Assembly: GCF_902686445.1 (NCBI RefSeq)
Contig: NC_062227.1
Span: 17,559,678 to 17,623,677 of the forward strand
Origin: Sciurus carolinensis
Lineage: Eukaryota > Chordata > Mammalia > Rodentia > Sciuridae
DNA length: 64,000 nucleotides
Direction: 5' to 3'
Within the stretch, counting starts at the first letter, position 1. Each line of letters begins with the position of its first letter. The position numbers were made by a program, and so were the translations under genes. Below the pieces are notes generated by a model. That model worked only from the letters and a program-made list of their open reading frames with translations, did no database searches and was not told the origin of the DNA. Below are positions 47,346-59,739 of the stretch, piece by piece.

Positions 47346-49249
47346 AAAGTGCAGGCAGGAAGAGGATCTCCAAAGAACAGCAGCTTGCTCTAAGCTGGGC
47401 TGAGTGGAGGCCTTCAGGGAGACGGTGATAGTTTGCAGTGCCAGACACAAACATCAACAAGTGCGTGTAAGGCAGGGGGAGTTCTCCCCCAGGGGACTGG
47501 TGGGAGGTGGTCTGACAGGGACTGTCACGGGACACCAAAGTTAATCCCCTTACACAACCCAGAGGACTGCCCAGGGATGACCCCCAGCCAGCATGAGGGG
47601 AAGGGATATGAACTCATGCCTTTCAGGGACACAGCATGGACATCCTCCTGTGGCTCCACGCACAGCCCTTTGGCCAGCACATGGACACATGGTTGAGTCT
47701 AGCTGCAAGGGGTGCTGGGAAATGGAGTCATCACCCTGGAGGCGGTAGGTCCCCCCAGGTCGGGACAGCTCTGGCTGCTTCCTGGGGCATTTTCAAGATG
47801 AACCTGACCTTGATGCCCACCTCGTGAACTAGCTTTAGAATTCAGCCACGTAAGCATGTTGGGTCCAAAAGTCGAATGCAGTCAGCCATTCTTAACCCTC
47901 TGAGCCCTTGAGCAGGAGTGTCCAGGAGAAACCCCAAGGAGTGCGTGGAGCAAACAACAGAGATGCTTCTCTCACAGTTGAGAGGCCAGAAATCTGAAGT
48001 CGGGGTGTCAGCAGGCCAAGAGACCCTCCCTGGCTCTTCAGCTCATGGTGGCTTCAGATGTCCCCTTGCACCAGAAGCACAGGCCAGAAATCCCCCCTGT
48101 ATTCTGCTCTCTGGGTTCCCATGAATCTGCACCTGCCTCCTCATGGGGACGAGACTGAACCTCCCAGGCCACTACCAGACCCCGGGGATGTGTTCTGAGG
48201 TCCGTGGGAGGCAATTGAACCCCTTGACCCTCAGACTTGCTGATTGCTGTCCAATACCAGGCTGGAGAGGCTGGGCTAAAGGTCTAGCCCCATGGACTCC
48301 TCCCCAGAGCAGCCGTGACACTGTGATCCAGGCAGGGACAGGACTGTGCACCAGGAAGGAGGGGCGAGGAAGCTGAGGAAGAATGTTCTGGCTGAAGGGG
48401 AGATGCACTCCCTGCAGTGAGCACAGCCAGGAGCCAGTGGGAGCCTGTGCCAGCCGGTAGCTGTGCCCACCCCAGCCCCTTCTCTGTTGCCTACCCCTGC
48501 TGGGCCTTCAGGGAAGGAGAGCACCCAGGACACTGTGAGGTCCCCCTCTGAGGACCCACGCATGTGCCAGGCCACACAGTCACAGTGTCCTCAGCCTCCC
48601 CAGGTGGGGACATGGGCATGTGGTTGCCTGGGGTTTCGGATGAATCCACTCCTCCATGTCAATCAGCAAGGGGACCCAGGTTGACTAATAAGCAAAGCTT
48701 TCACCCCCAAACTGGGCTGGGAAAGGAGAGTGGCAGGGGTAGACAGCAGCCAGGTGTGGGCACAACGTGACCAGAAGAGGAAGATCCAAGAGCTGGAGGC
48801 CCCAGGGGCCCATGTCACACCAGCCTCGGGAGTAGGGTCCCCACGGGCAGTAGGCTGGAGCCCTGGTCACAGCACCACAGCCAAAGGGAAAACTTCAAAT
48901 TTAGTTTCTGCCTCTGAGGGGGACAGAGGGCACGGGGCTTCCTGGGGGTGGAAAGAGGCAGTTGCCGTCTGGCCAGAGGCGGAGGGTGTGGCCTTTTGGG
49001 ACACTTGGTGTACAGCTGGCATGGACCATGGGGGAGCCCTGCAGGGTCTCCTATCCCAGCTGAGAATGGGGTTCTCCTGTCTCCAAGTTCCTCCTGACCA
49101 CAGCTGTACAGCCCAGGACAGGTGGGCTGCTGCCCCAGGAGGGCCAGGACCCTGGGCACCCATGTCCTCCTGACACCAGGACACTGGAGGCCTGAGTGCT
49201 GCTCTCCGACAGCCTGACCCCGGTGCTACTGCTGACCAGCCCTGTGACT

Positions 49250-49315
49250 CAGGAGAGTCTGGCTGTCCCCTGCATCAGTTTCCTCTTACCTAAAACGGGG
49301 AGGGGGACACAACCA
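49250..49315 (+). mobile_element. MIR SINE fragment
   Basis: Forward MIR: CTGCATCAGTTTCCTCTTAC followed by CTAAAACGGGGAGGGGG. Confidence 0.6.
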
Positions 49316-49554
49316 TCTTGTGGGACTCAGTGGGGGGCTGTGGGGTCCAGGCCAGAGGCTGTGCCTCTCTGAACTGGGTTCCCATGGGCAGGGTGGACTC
49401 AGCAGGCCAGAATGAGGTGTATGAAGCCCCCAACACACTGGGCTCTGGGTGAGCTCACTGCCCTCGCCTCCCCCAACCCAATCTCACCTCCCCTTCTCTG
49501 CTGAGCAGGTGACAACATTGCCCGCCAGGGGTTAACCACAGTCACGCTCCACAC

Positions 49555-49690
49555 CCTTGCAGTTGAACTCCTCTGTTCCCATACTCACTTCCAGTGAGGC
49601 AGCAGAAACCCAGAGCAGTTAGGATACTTGTCCAGGGCCACACAGCTTGTCCAGCCAAGGACGGAGCCAGGCTGGGGGCAGCACTGTCCA
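49555..49690 (-). mobile_element. MIR SINE
   Basis: GTTAGGATACTTGTCCAGGG, CCACACAGCTTGTCCAGCCA, AGGACGGAGCCAGGCTGGG, in the reversed MIR order. Confidence 0.65.
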
Positions 49691-50124
49691 CCCTCACTCT
49701 GTAGACCTCTGCCAGCAATATCAGCCTCTGCCTCCTTGCAAAACACCAGGGAGGCCCTGCAGCCCCCAGCCGTGGGCAGTTGGTGGCCAGCAGCCCTTTC
49801 CTGGGGGGAGCAGTGCTTGGGATTTTCACAGGCGCTTACAAGGGATTTGCTGAGAAAAAGATCAGCTGGGACCGTTGACCTGCCTGGTGCTGCGCTGTGT
49901 TGGGGACACAGCCCCAGAAGCAGCATGTGTCCTGCCTAACAGCAGGTGGGGTGGCCACACAGCCTGGCCACCAGGGGAGATGGTGGCTCTGCCTTTGAAG
50001 GCCAGACCAGCTTGTCCAGGATGGTGGTCTCCCTGGAATGGGGACCTGGGACAGGGACTGCAGGGCCAGCAAGGCATGGGAGGCTCTGCCAACAGGCTGC
50101 TGATCTATAGCTCCAGGGGTGCTG

Positions 50125-50200
50125 CTTTCCCCCATTTTACCGCTGAGGAAACAGGACGTCCCCAGGGTCACACGGCCTAGGAGGTGGGCCCGGCATCCCC
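50125..50200 (-). mobile_element. MIR SINE fragment
   Basis: CCCCCATTTTACCGCTGAGG, AAACAGGACGTCCCCAGGGT, CACACGGCCTAGGAGG. Confidence 0.7.
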
Positions 50201-50904
50201 CGACCTCAGCCCTCAACCCCAGCGCATCCTGAGGACCAGGCCTGGCAGAAGCCTGGGTACCACCCATCCAGCAGGCTAGACATGCCTGGGGCCACACCAG
50301 CCCCTGCCTGGGAGCCCACAGCCTGGGGCAGCAGACCACTCAAGTGACCACAGAGGGCAGGGAATGCTGAGCCTGCAGCTGTGGGCATGAGCGTGTGCCC
50401 ACGTGTGTGGGAGGGACCAGGAGGTGGGCCCACATGTTCTGTGGTCACCCTGAGCTACAGCCAGGGAGGCTCAGCCTGGGGCCCCTCCCCAGCAGCTCCA
50501 GCTTAGAGGTAGTGTAGATGCCCGCAGCCTGATCACCCAGGGAGGTGACGGGGTGTCCACCTTCATCCTGGACAAGCCTGTCCATCAGCTCCCTCAGCAA
50601 GGACATTGTGGGATGGTGGGATGACTCACTGTGCACAGAGGCCTCTGGGGACGAGGTCCCAGGCCACCACCGACAGATGGTCAGGAGTGGCCCCTGAGAA
50701 ATGCCACAGCTATATTTGGACTCAGGCAATTCCAGTGTCTGGGGCCCAGGTCAGGCTGGGGGGTCACTCAGGTGGCCCAGCCTGTTTCCCAGCCTGCCAT
50801 GGGGTGGCATCTCCCTCACCCTGGGAGGACACTGGGCAGCCTGTGCTCCCTTCACAGGTAGGGATGGGATGGACCCAGTCCACCAGCACCACCACTGTGG
50901 GAGG

Positions 50905-51010
50905 CAGATAGTGGTATTCTCCCTCATCCCAGACAGGAGCGGGGCACAGAGAGATGCTGCAAAGTGCCCAAGATCACACAGCTCCACAGCCGCAGGGTAG
51001 GGATCAGATT
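50905..51010 (-). mobile_element. MIR SINE
   Basis: GGCACAGAGAGATGCTGCAA, AGTGCCCAAGATCACACAGC, CGCAGGGTAGGGATCAGATT. Confidence 0.65.
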
Positions 51011-51153
51011 CTGAGAAGTCGCTCCAGAGTCCTCACCCTGGACCCCAGCACGGTGACACTGGAGTGGCATCACATGCCTGCGAGTGCTCCCAGGGACCCT
51101 GGTAGGAGTCCCTGCCTGTCCCTCTGCTCATGGACATCAAGAAATGGGATTCA

Positions 51154-51325
51154 GTTGGACACTGTGGCACAGGCCTGGAATCTCATCCATTCAGGAGGTC
51201 TAGGCAGGAGGATGGAAATTCTGAGGCCAGCCTCAGCACTTAGCAAGACCCTGTCTCAAAATAAAAAACAAAAGGGCCAAAGGTGTGACTCAGATCTAGG
51301 CGCCCTGGGGCTTAGTCCCTGGTAA
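51154..51325 (+). mobile_element. MEN-type SINE
   Basis: GTTGGACACTGTGGCACAGG, CTGGAATCTCATCCATTCAG, GAGGCCAGCCTCAGCACTTA, GCAAGACCCTGTCTCAAAAT, an A-rich linker, then a worn ID half (AGGGCCAAAGGTGTGACTCA, CTTAGTCCCTGGTA). Older than the copy at 28865. Confidence 0.85.
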
Positions 51326-54300
51326 GAGAGCACGTCACTCTCTGAAGTACCTAGTCAGCTCACAGGCAGAAGCCAGGCTCCAGGTTCTGGAAAGTGTGAG
51401 CTGGCCAGAGGGTCGGATTAGTGAGGAAGTACTGGGCCTGTGTCCTCGTTCCTGAGCAAATGTGAACATGGAAGGACATGCCCAGGAGCGCCAGTCTTTG
51501 GGGGGCTCCTCCCACCAAGTGCCGCAGGGAAGCCCAGGCCCTCCCACCTTAGCCTGGGCCTGCCCTGGCCCCTGCCTCTGAGCGCCCCTTCCCACTGCCC
51601 ATCTTCTGAAGAGTGGCCATGGTTGACTTGGTCAGTGAACATTGAAAGCCCCCAGGCGTGGGGTGCAGCACGTCCCTGTCCCCTCCCAGTGCAGGAGGAG
51701 GACATCCAGCAAGCAAGGTCTATGTCAGGTTGAGCTGAGGTGCTGGAAGCTGGAGTAAGACCCAGGACAGTCTCCCTGACGTGGTGACGGCAGGATCATC
51801 CATGTCATTGTGTTCTGTGAGGACAAAGAGAGAGAAATCTGCAAGGTGCCTGCACACAGTAAGTGCTCAATAAATGCATTCTCCGAGGTGGGGCTGTTGG
51901 CGCTGTTCTTTGTTCTCAGTCCAGCGATGCTGGAGCAGGTGCCGGGCCAGCTGGGAAGCACCAGTCTAGACAGTGAAGGTGGCGGCTCTGAGGCCCCTGG
52001 GAGCCCTCCAGGCCCCTGCCGCTCACTTCTGCTCATTTCTGTATCTCTCTCAAGGGGGCCCCTCCGCTGGGCCCCCAGCAGGCAGCAGCCACACATCCAC
52101 CCCACGTCCCTGGGACTGGGCGCAAGAGTCACACTTGGAAGAGCTTCACGTAGGGTGCAGGTTCGGTAGGACCACAGCCCAACCAGAGAACTCCTCGTGA
52201 GAGGCACAGAAGAGCAGAGGAGGCGAGGTCCAGGCAAGAACACAGCAGCATTTGGTGAGCACCGTGGTGAGCTGGGCGCAGGCTGCAAGCGGGGAAGGCT
52301 TCAGGGAAACGACCCAGGTGAGGGGCCACCCTCTGCCCAGGCCAAGCCTGCACAGCAGGGTCCCTTTGTGCAGTGGCCCGAGTCCACACAATCTTGCAGC
52401 AGTATGGCACCATGGGACAGCATCTGCCAGCACCCTGGGGCCAGGGCACACCCTTCCTGACTCGAGGTCACTCATTCCAATGTGGACAGAGAGTCTGGCA
52501 CCCATGACCAGGACAGGCTGCCCTGACCCCATGGGGTCTTGTGGGGAATGGACTCCATACAGCAGGCAGGGAGCAGGGCCAGCGGGAGGGCCGAGCCTGA
52601 GCAGGTGGTCCCCCCCAGGAGGGGTGACAGGAGGCCAAGACTTGAGGACTAGGAAGGTCCCACCCACAGCTGTGGTGGACAGAGTGGGGCCAAGGCATTC
52701 CAAGGTCCAGAGCAGGTTCTGTGGCCCTCGGGTTGACCAGGGTTCCCAGAACTCCCAGCTCGCTGTCATGAGTGGCCTGCAGAGGCGTTAGCTGCACAGA
52801 GGCAATGAGGAAGGGCTTGCTGTCCCTTCAAACAGGAAATGAAAACAGGCCACAGCATTGTGTGGGAGTGGAGGTGGACAGGTGTTTCCAGCCCCTCAGC
52901 TGGGTTACCTTCCATTTGCTTTCCCAGTCCACTGCCACTGCCCCCAGCCTAAGCAGAAATCTGTGCGGAGTCCTCCAGAAAAGTGTTTATTCTTTTAATC
53001 AAAAAAGTGAAGGAAGCTGCAGGTCCTCTCCCCTTCCCCTTTCTTTTGCCATTAACTCGGATGTGATGTCTGGAGCTTCAGCAGCCATATTTCTACCTTG
53101 GGGGAAAGTCCAAGAAAATCATAAAGACATAGGGAATCCACAGCAGCCACCTCCCTCCAGATTCTTCATTATATAAGAACCATGACCCCATTTGTTTAAG
53201 ACATGTCGGCTTTTCTGTTACTTGCTCTCAAAAGCATTTCTTGAACTGCTAAGTAGTGTAAGATTTGGGGGCTGAGAATGGCTGAATATCGATATGGGTG
53301 ACTCTGAATTCAAGACAGAAGCCTTAAGATTCCAAGATGAAAGTGGTCCTTTGATGATCAATTGAACCTACATGGACATATAAGTCATAAATGGCCTGAG
53401 ACCCCATCTGTCCTAGAATTAAGGCCTGAAATATGTGCTGGGCAGAGCATTCCAGGGCCATGACTTGGGACCCTGGCTTCAAGAGTCCGGTGTCCAGGCA
53501 GCCCCCATACTGCCTGTTGATCTAATGCTGCTGGGCTCGTGGGAAGCCTGATACCCACACAGGGGCCGCCCCAAACCCATCCATCATTGTGGCAGTGTCA
53601 AGGCTGAACCTAGCTCCCTGCCTACGCCCAAGCAAGGAGGACCTGCGGTCAGTGAACGTTTGCTGGGTGGACAGTTGTGTGCAGTCCTGCTGCTGATGGA
53701 CAGCAAGGCAGTGGCCCCAGGAAGCAGCTAGAACCTCCTGGCTGCCGTCTCCTCTGCTGCTGCTCAGCCAGGTCATTCTGCCCCTGGAAGATTACAGACG
53801 TGGTGCAAGTGCTCAAGATCAAACCCGAGTCAGTGGTAGAAGCCGTGAGAGGCGTGGAGACCGTGGGTGTGGACTCAGCTGGCTTCCTGGCCTGGCCTGG
53901 AGCAGCCTGGGCCCCGGCCCTGAGAGATCCACCTCCCCTCCTAAGGCATAGGAAGAGCTGGCATCAACATGTTCAACCTGAAAACTGGATTCGGGGTGTA
54001 AGGGAAAGAGAGAAGCAAGGGAAGTATCTCTTGAGTAGGAACTCGGGCATGAAGGATCCCCAGCAGGATGTCCCCCATGTCGCTCCCAGCAGACTCGAGG
54101 CTGGGAACAACCCCACCGTCCCCAGAGACTGGAGAAACAGACAGAGCAATTGCTGGGCTCCTGACACCGCTTGGCCACGGAGGGAAGCCCCTGCCAACCG
54201 CGAGGCAGGGACAGACACACCCGTGGGCACACACAGAGGGAAAGAGCCAGGGCCAAAATCACTGAGTGCCCCTCCCAGGGGAGGCCGAGGGGAGTGGTGG

Positions 54301-55650
54301 TCAGCTGGAATGGAGCGCTCCCCGATGGTCTGAGTGGCCGGCTCCAGGGTGCTCCTGGGTAGGAATTCATCCCAACGTGCACCTTAGCCAAGTGCTACCT
54401 CTGCCTAAAACCAGAAGGACAAGACGCATGCCTGGGAGCAAATCCGCTTTTGAAATCTGTCATCATTCCTCCTGAGCCTGGCTGCTCCTGAAGTCCCTCA
54501 GGACGTGCTTAAAACAGCCTTGGCCGGACCCCACCCCAAAGAGGCTCCTGAAGATGTGGCCCTTCTGAGGGCAACCAGGGCTGGGATGTGGCTCTTCTGA
54601 GGGCAACCAGGGCTGGGGCTGCTGTTCCAGTGAGCAAGCCACGGCTCTCTGTGGGCCACAGCCAAGGCCTGGGCCTTGACCTCCCCCAACACCAACCCTT
54701 CACTCTTTTTTGTTCAGGGAGACAAGACTCCAGAAATGGTTCAGTGTTGGGATCATCTCTAGCTCTAAGAAATGTCAAGAAAAAGTTGGTGTAGCCTTGT
54801 TCAGGGAAGAAAAGGCTTCCTGGAGAAGCTGGCCCTCAAGCTTAAGCAAGTGGAGAGGGGAAGGATAAGCAATCTGGCATGGAAGGGAATGAACAGAGGC
54901 TCAGAGGCAAGCGGGCTCAGAGGTGTGAAGGGTGCTAGCAATCTCTCAGGGTCCAGCCCAGCTCAGCCAAGACCCCCTCCTGGACCGTCCACTGCCTCCT
55001 CTCCACCTCACACAACCTCTTTATGTCACTCAGCTGACCAGTTGCCCCTCTGCCTCTCCTTTGGTCCTACCAGCCTTTCCATTTTTTCTCTGTTTTCAGC
55101 CCCACTAACGGGCGCCCCTCAAGCCAAAGGTCCACTCGTGGGATTTGCTGCGGTCGGTGAGCAGCTGGGATCTTCCTAGGGGACAGCGGAGAGGGCACCC
55201 CCTGGCAGCCACACTCAGCCTCGCCCCCGGGACGAAGCAATTCGCTCTGGCCCAGCCCTGCACACCCTCCTCAGCCAGGCCCGGCCTTGCAGGCAGTTAT
55301 GGGTGCACAACTTTAGCAGGAAGTTTCCGGGGTGTCCAGCATCTCAGTTACTTGAGAGAACCCTTGGCCAGCCCGTCCCTGTCCTAGTGACCAGCCCCAA
55401 GCAAAACTCCCCTGAGAGGAGTTCCATGAAGCAACTTTTTTTCATATTTTTCCACGTCCCCTGCTGATCTTATGACCCTGAGGGGTGGACATGCCTCAGC
55501 TACTGCCCAGAAGCCTGACCCAGGCCTTTTCCCTGCCCTCTGGCTGTGCTGACTTCATCCCACAAGCAACACCACCACACTCTGGGTGGGGCTGGACACT
55601 CCCAATCCCTGCGATCCTGCCAGCAAGTCACAGCCCAGCCAGTCGCTGAC
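51326..55650. other. Non-coding stretch
   Basis: No gene recognised. A MIR/L2-like tail (GTAAGTGCTCAATAAATGC) lies at 51857-51875. 52900-53460 is AT-richer. The frame 53677-54333 has no family resemblance. Confidence 0.45.
54553..54617. repeat. 32-base tandem duplication
   Basis: GATGTGGCCCTTCTGAGGGC with AACCAGGGCTGG is repeated from 54585 with one change (CC to TC). Confidence 0.9.
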
Positions 55651-55654
55651 TCTC

Positions 55655-56065
55655 AGGACCCTTGAGGGTCTTAAAATACTGAGGGTCTTACAGGATTTTC
55701 ACCTATGTGGGTCATACCTGCCAGTACGTGCTGTTTTAGAAATTAAAACAGACGTTGGAGAATATTACATTTATCTTAAAGCAATAATTAAAAACTCATA
55801 ACATAGTGACATATTTTATGAAAGCTAATAACATTTTTCCTAAAATAAAAAAATCAAAATTCAATGAGAAGGATGGTGTTACTGTACGTTTCTGCGCGTC
55901 GCCATAATATCTGGCTTAGTAGAAAATACCCGGTTCCACACGGCATTGGATGCAATCTGTCGCTTTGGTTGAGGGAAATCTGGAAATGCAATAATCATAG
56001 GACAGGGCAGGGGAGGACCCTGCAGATCCCCAAAAGGATCTGAGGACCCCTGGGGTCTGGGGATT
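55655..56065 (-). mobile_element. hAT-Charlie-like DNA transposon relic
   Basis: Read on the minus strand the element ends with TATGACCCACATAGGTGAAA, ATCCTGTAAGACCCTCAG and TTTTAAGACCCTCAAGGGTC, the end text of several hAT-Charlie non-autonomous elements. The middle is AT-rich. No transposase is present. Left boundary uncertain. Confidence 0.45.
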
Positions 56066-56419
56066 TGGGTCTCTGAGAAAAGCAGAGAACAGGGACCTCA
56101 CCTGTTCTGGTTAATGACTACTCTGGTTGGCAGGAAAGCCAGCGTCCACCTGGGAATAGAGCCATCCTCAGACACAGGGGTGTGCATGGATGTCACCCCT
56201 GGGGTCTCACCAACCCTGCAAAGCTCGCCTGTCCCAGACATCCAGGACTGCATCCAGCAAGAGCTGATCCCATGGATGCAAAGTCACACTGGAGCTAATT
56301 AATAAGGAGAGCAGCAGCCACAATTCAGGGGCAGACTGGGGGGGAGGTTTTATGCTGAGCGAGACTCTGCAGTCCATTTCCTGCCTGTTATCTAGGACCC
56401 TCCTCGAGGAGTCCACCAT

Positions 56420-56490
56420 GCTGTCATCATCTCTATTTTAGAGACGGTGAAACTGGGACTCAGAGAGGCAGTCACTGTTTACTAATTCAT
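56420..56490 (-). mobile_element. MIR SINE fragment
   Basis: TCTCTATTTTAGAGACGGTG, AAACTGGGACTCAGAGAGGC. Confidence 0.65.
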
Positions 56491-56499
56491 ATAATTTTC

Positions 56500-56720
56500 C
56501 CTACAGCCTGTAATATATTGACTGTACCCATTTTATAGAAGAGGAAATCCCAGCAACTCCAGAGGCTGAGGCAGGAGGATCTGGAGATCAAGGACAGCCT
56601 CAGCCACTTAACGAGGCCCTAAGCTACTGAGCAAGACCCTGTCTCAAAATTTAGAGAGAGGGAGGTTAAGGAACGTGCCTAAGGCCACGCCATACATGCA
56701 GTACTGAGTAGGATCAAAAA
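56500..56720 (-). mobile_element. MIR SINE interrupted by a MEN half
   Basis: The left part 56500-56546 ends ACCCATTTTATAGAAGAGGA. The right part 56653-56720 resumes with GGAGGTTAAGGAACGTGCCT, AAGGCCACGC. Removing the SINE between them restores a continuous reversed MIR. Confidence 0.65.
56547..56652 (+). mobile_element. MEN-type SINE, left (B1-like) half
   Basis: ATCCCAGCAACTCCAGAGGC, TGAGGCAGGAGGATCTGGAG, ATCAAGGACAGCCTCAGCCA, GAGCAAGACCCTGTCTCAAA. The ID half is missing. It sits inside a MIR. Confidence 0.8.
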
Positions 56721-57315
56721 GCTGTCTGTGCACACTTTTTAAATCATGGTATCTGCATGGAAAAGTCTGGAAAAATGGATACCAAACCCCATCAGCAGTG
56801 GTTACTTGTCAAATCGAGAAGAAAACTGGATCTGGTCTTGGTGACCCGTTTCTTGTAAGGTTTGAAATTTTAAATCAGAAAAAGAAAATAATTTTTTTTA
56901 GAAAAATCTTTGCTTGCCAACCTGTGGAACAGGTCCTGGGCATGTATGTGTGAAGCGGGAGGGGAAAGAAACTTCCAGAAAGCCAGAGGCAGGGTGGTGG
57001 GGGCAAGCGCTCCCTGGGCACAGTAGGCTGGAGAGCCAGGTGGTGCTGGGGTGGCAGGTAACTGCCTCTGTCCTGGGATCCTCCAGGTGAGCACTGACAG
57101 GTGGGGTCCTTTGGGGCACTCCCCCAAAATGCCCTGCAGGCGCCTCCAGCCCTGGAGCCACTGGAGTCCGGGTTCGGCCCTCCTGGTGCTACCCAACGAG
57201 TGTGAATACCGGCCCCGGCCCCCTGAGTTCACAGGACAGGAGTCTCATTTTCACCCAGGAGTCAGCCTGTCTGTCAGTGGATGGGAGTCTCCTATTTTTT
57301 TCCTGAATGATAATT
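56721..57315. other. Non-coding stretch
   Basis: No gene or clear repeat recognised. Confidence 0.4.
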
Positions 57316-57317
57316 CC

Positions 57318-57354
<37 letters not shown>
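57316..57354. repeat. C10/T29 homopolymer run
   Basis: Ten C followed by 29 T. The T-run may be the poly(A) tail of a minus-strand retrocopy covering 57355-57460, but that stretch is too short to identify. Homopolymers and the nearby gap suggest a hard-to-assemble spot. Confidence 0.8.
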
Positions 57355-57460
57355 GTAGCTAAAAATCACCCAGCTTTGTCTGGACAAGAGGGCATAAAAT
57401 TATGCGGTGAAAGGGAAGGGAAGATAATTTCCCCGGATTGTGACATTCTCACTTGTCATC

Positions 57461-57660
57461 NNNNNNNNNNNNNNNNNNNNNNNNNNNNNNNNNNNNNNNN
57501 NNNNNNNNNNNNNNNNNNNNNNNNNNNNNNNNNNNNNNNNNNNNNNNNNNNNNNNNNNNNNNNNNNNNNNNNNNNNNNNNNNNNNNNNNNNNNNNNNNNN
57601 NNNNNNNNNNNNNNNNNNNNNNNNNNNNNNNNNNNNNNNNNNNNNNNNNNNNNNNNNNNN
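57461..57660. other. Assembly gap (200 N)
   Basis: Exactly 200 unknown bases. The round length suggests a placeholder, so true distance and content are unknown. It cuts the integrase region of the minus-strand provirus. Confidence 0.99.
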
Positions 57661-57960
57661 CCTGGTACCTGTATATAATTGTCCCTTCCTACTGTGTTTC
57701 ATAGCCTGACACCCAGCACAATGGTCCATGATTCACTGGATCTGGGCTGCCTGATGCAGGAACCAGAGGTGGGCCAATTCAAGGAGGGTCAGGAGATCCT
57801 TTTCTCCAAGATGGCTGGCTTGATGCAGGTTGGTATGGAGAAACTGTCCCAGTTCTTGTGGCAGGATAAGTCACCCTTTGGGGTCACAATACTGCCTTGT
57901 GGATCAGATCCTGCACTCTGGTGTTGGTGAATCCATTTTAGGTCTTCTGGTGTGTAGTTG
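57661..57960 (-). pseudogene. Class I ERV integrase N-terminal part, broken
   Basis: Integrase inserts viral DNA into the host genome. On the minus strand a segment with His residues (HTNLHQASHLGE) is followed, after a stop, by CAGC (CxxC codons at 57709-57720), which fits the His-His-Cys-Cys zinc domain. A frame change separates it from the RNase H end, at least one stop lies within it, and the catalytic core is lost in the gap. Confidence 0.7.
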
Positions 57961-58012
57961 GGTTGTGGTGGTAGTCATGGAAGCTCAGGCACTGGCAGGG
58001 TCAGAGCTAGAG

Positions 58013-58480
58013 TCACAGAAGCACTGGCCACTTGTCTAGCTGCTTCATCTGCTCAATTCCCTTCAGCTTCTGGGGTCCAGGAAGACTGGTGGCCAGGAAC
58101 CTGCATGACTGCAACCACCCAGGGCTTTTGCACTGCTGCCAATAGCCTCTGGAGTTCATCCAGGTTGTGCAATCCTCTCCCTTCTGCAGTAATGAAACCC
58201 CACTCCTTGTAGATGGCCCCATGCACATGCACAGTGCCAAAGGTGTAGTGGCTATCAGTATAGACAGTCACTCACTTCCCTTATGCCCTTTCAAGGACTT
58301 TGGCAAGCACAACAAATTCGGCCATTTGTGCCCAAGCCCCAGTGGCAGGGAGGCACTCCAGATAACATTTCCTTGTAGATTCACTACTGCCACTCCTGCC
58401 TGGCACACCCCATTCTGAACAAAACTACTCCCATCCGTGTACCAGACCAACTCACTGTTGGGGAAAGCATAGTCCTGCAG
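58013..58480 (-). pseudogene. Class I ERV RNase H, broken
   Basis: RNase H removes RNA from RNA-DNA hybrids during reverse transcription. The frame 58268-58576 carries WYTDGSS (first catalytic Asp in TDGS). The next frame, 58053-58271, carries VYTDSHY with another catalytic Asp and ends near VPGHQ. A frame change separates the two halves. Confidence 0.85.
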
Positions 58481-58585
58481 GTCGGGGTGCATCTGGGTCA
58501 CTTCAGCCATGATCTCTTGGCAGTCATGTAGAGGGACCTCCAGATCTGGGGTTGGCAGCAGGGTGACTGGGTTCAAAGAGGTTGA

Positions 58586-59739
58586 TTATGAAAAGATGAT
58601 CCTAGGGGAGTCTAGCAGGAGCCCCTGGTATTGAGATAGTTGGGCATTTTTTATCCATCTACCTGGGGAGTGTTTCAAGACCCCATCAATGGTGTGAGGT
58701 GTTACCATCTTCAAGTGCTGACCGAAGGTGAGCTTGTCAGCATCCTTTACCATCAAGGTGACTGCTGTTATGATTTGCGAACATGGGGGCCAACATGCCA
58801 CAACCAGGTCTAGCCTTTTGGACAAGTAGACTACAGGATGCTTCCATGTGCATCATCACTCCCTTTGCTATTCCCTTCCTCTCATCTACAAAGAGGTTGA
58901 AGGGCTTCAAGGGGTCTGGTAGCACTAGTGCTGGGACCTCTAGGAGGCATGTCTTAAGTCCTTCAAATGCTTTCTGTTGTTCAGTCCCCCAGAACCAGGA
59001 GATCTTGTCCTTAGTGGTCTCATACCAGGGTTTAGTCAACCTTACATACCCTAAGATCCACAAGCTGCAATAGCCGGTGGTTCTTAGAAATTCTTGGACT
59101 TCTCTGGCCAAGGTGGGGACCAGGAGTCTGAGGATGGTCTACTTCATGGCCTCTGTGAAGCACCGAGTTCCTTCCTTTAGTTTGTACCCTAGGTAGGTCA
59201 CAGTCTGCCTGCATATCTGTGCTTTTCTTGCACTGGTCCTATAGCCAAGCCTCCCAAGTTCCTGGAGGAGATCCTCCATTGCCCTTCAGCACTCAATCTC
59301 AAAGGGGGGCTGCTAGGAGCAAGCTATCAACATATTGCAGTAGAGTGACAGAGCTGTGGTTCCACCAGAAGGTGTCCAAGTCCTCACTCAAAGCTTCATT
59401 GAAAAGGGTGGGGTAGTTCTTGAAGCCTTGTGGGAGCCTGGTCCAAGTAAGCTGCCCAGGGGTTCCCGCATTTTCATCTTGCCACTCAAAGGCAAAGATG
59501 AGTTTGCTGCTGGGTGCCAAGGCTATGCTAAAGAAAGCATCCTTCAAATCTAGGGTGGTGTACCAAACATGTGCCAGGGGCAGGTGACTTAGCAGGGTAT
59601 AGGGATTGGGGACAGTAGGGTGGATGTCTACAACATTCTCATTCACCTTTCTCAGATCCTGGATTGGCCTATAGTCTTTTCCCCCTGGCTTTCTGAGGGG
59701 AAGGAACAGGGTGTACTGAGCTGAGCGACAGTGCTGCAA
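58586..59739 (-). pseudogene. Class I ERV reverse transcriptase, inactive
   Basis: Fingers and palm lie in frame 59299-59739 ([29 protein letters not shown]). Thumb and connection lie in 58737-59111 and 58586-58825. The active-site box at 59323-59334 reads YVDS, with the second metal-binding Asp of the usual YVDD replaced by Ser. With the frame breaks and stops between segments, the enzyme is dead. Confidence 0.9.

Larger units (their letters stand above)
46511..51153. other. GC-rich non-coding stretch with MIR relics
   Basis: No gene recognised. MIR pieces lie at 47285, 49250, 49555, 50125 and 50905. Confidence 0.5.

Noticed and set aside
53677..54333. 218-codon frame containing VLKIKPESVVEAVRG
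   Set aside because: The short stretch looks protein-like, but I can tie it to no family and see no exon borders. The remainder is low complexity.
57307..57729. Frames crossing 57461-57660
   Set aside because: They run through the N gap and are artefacts.
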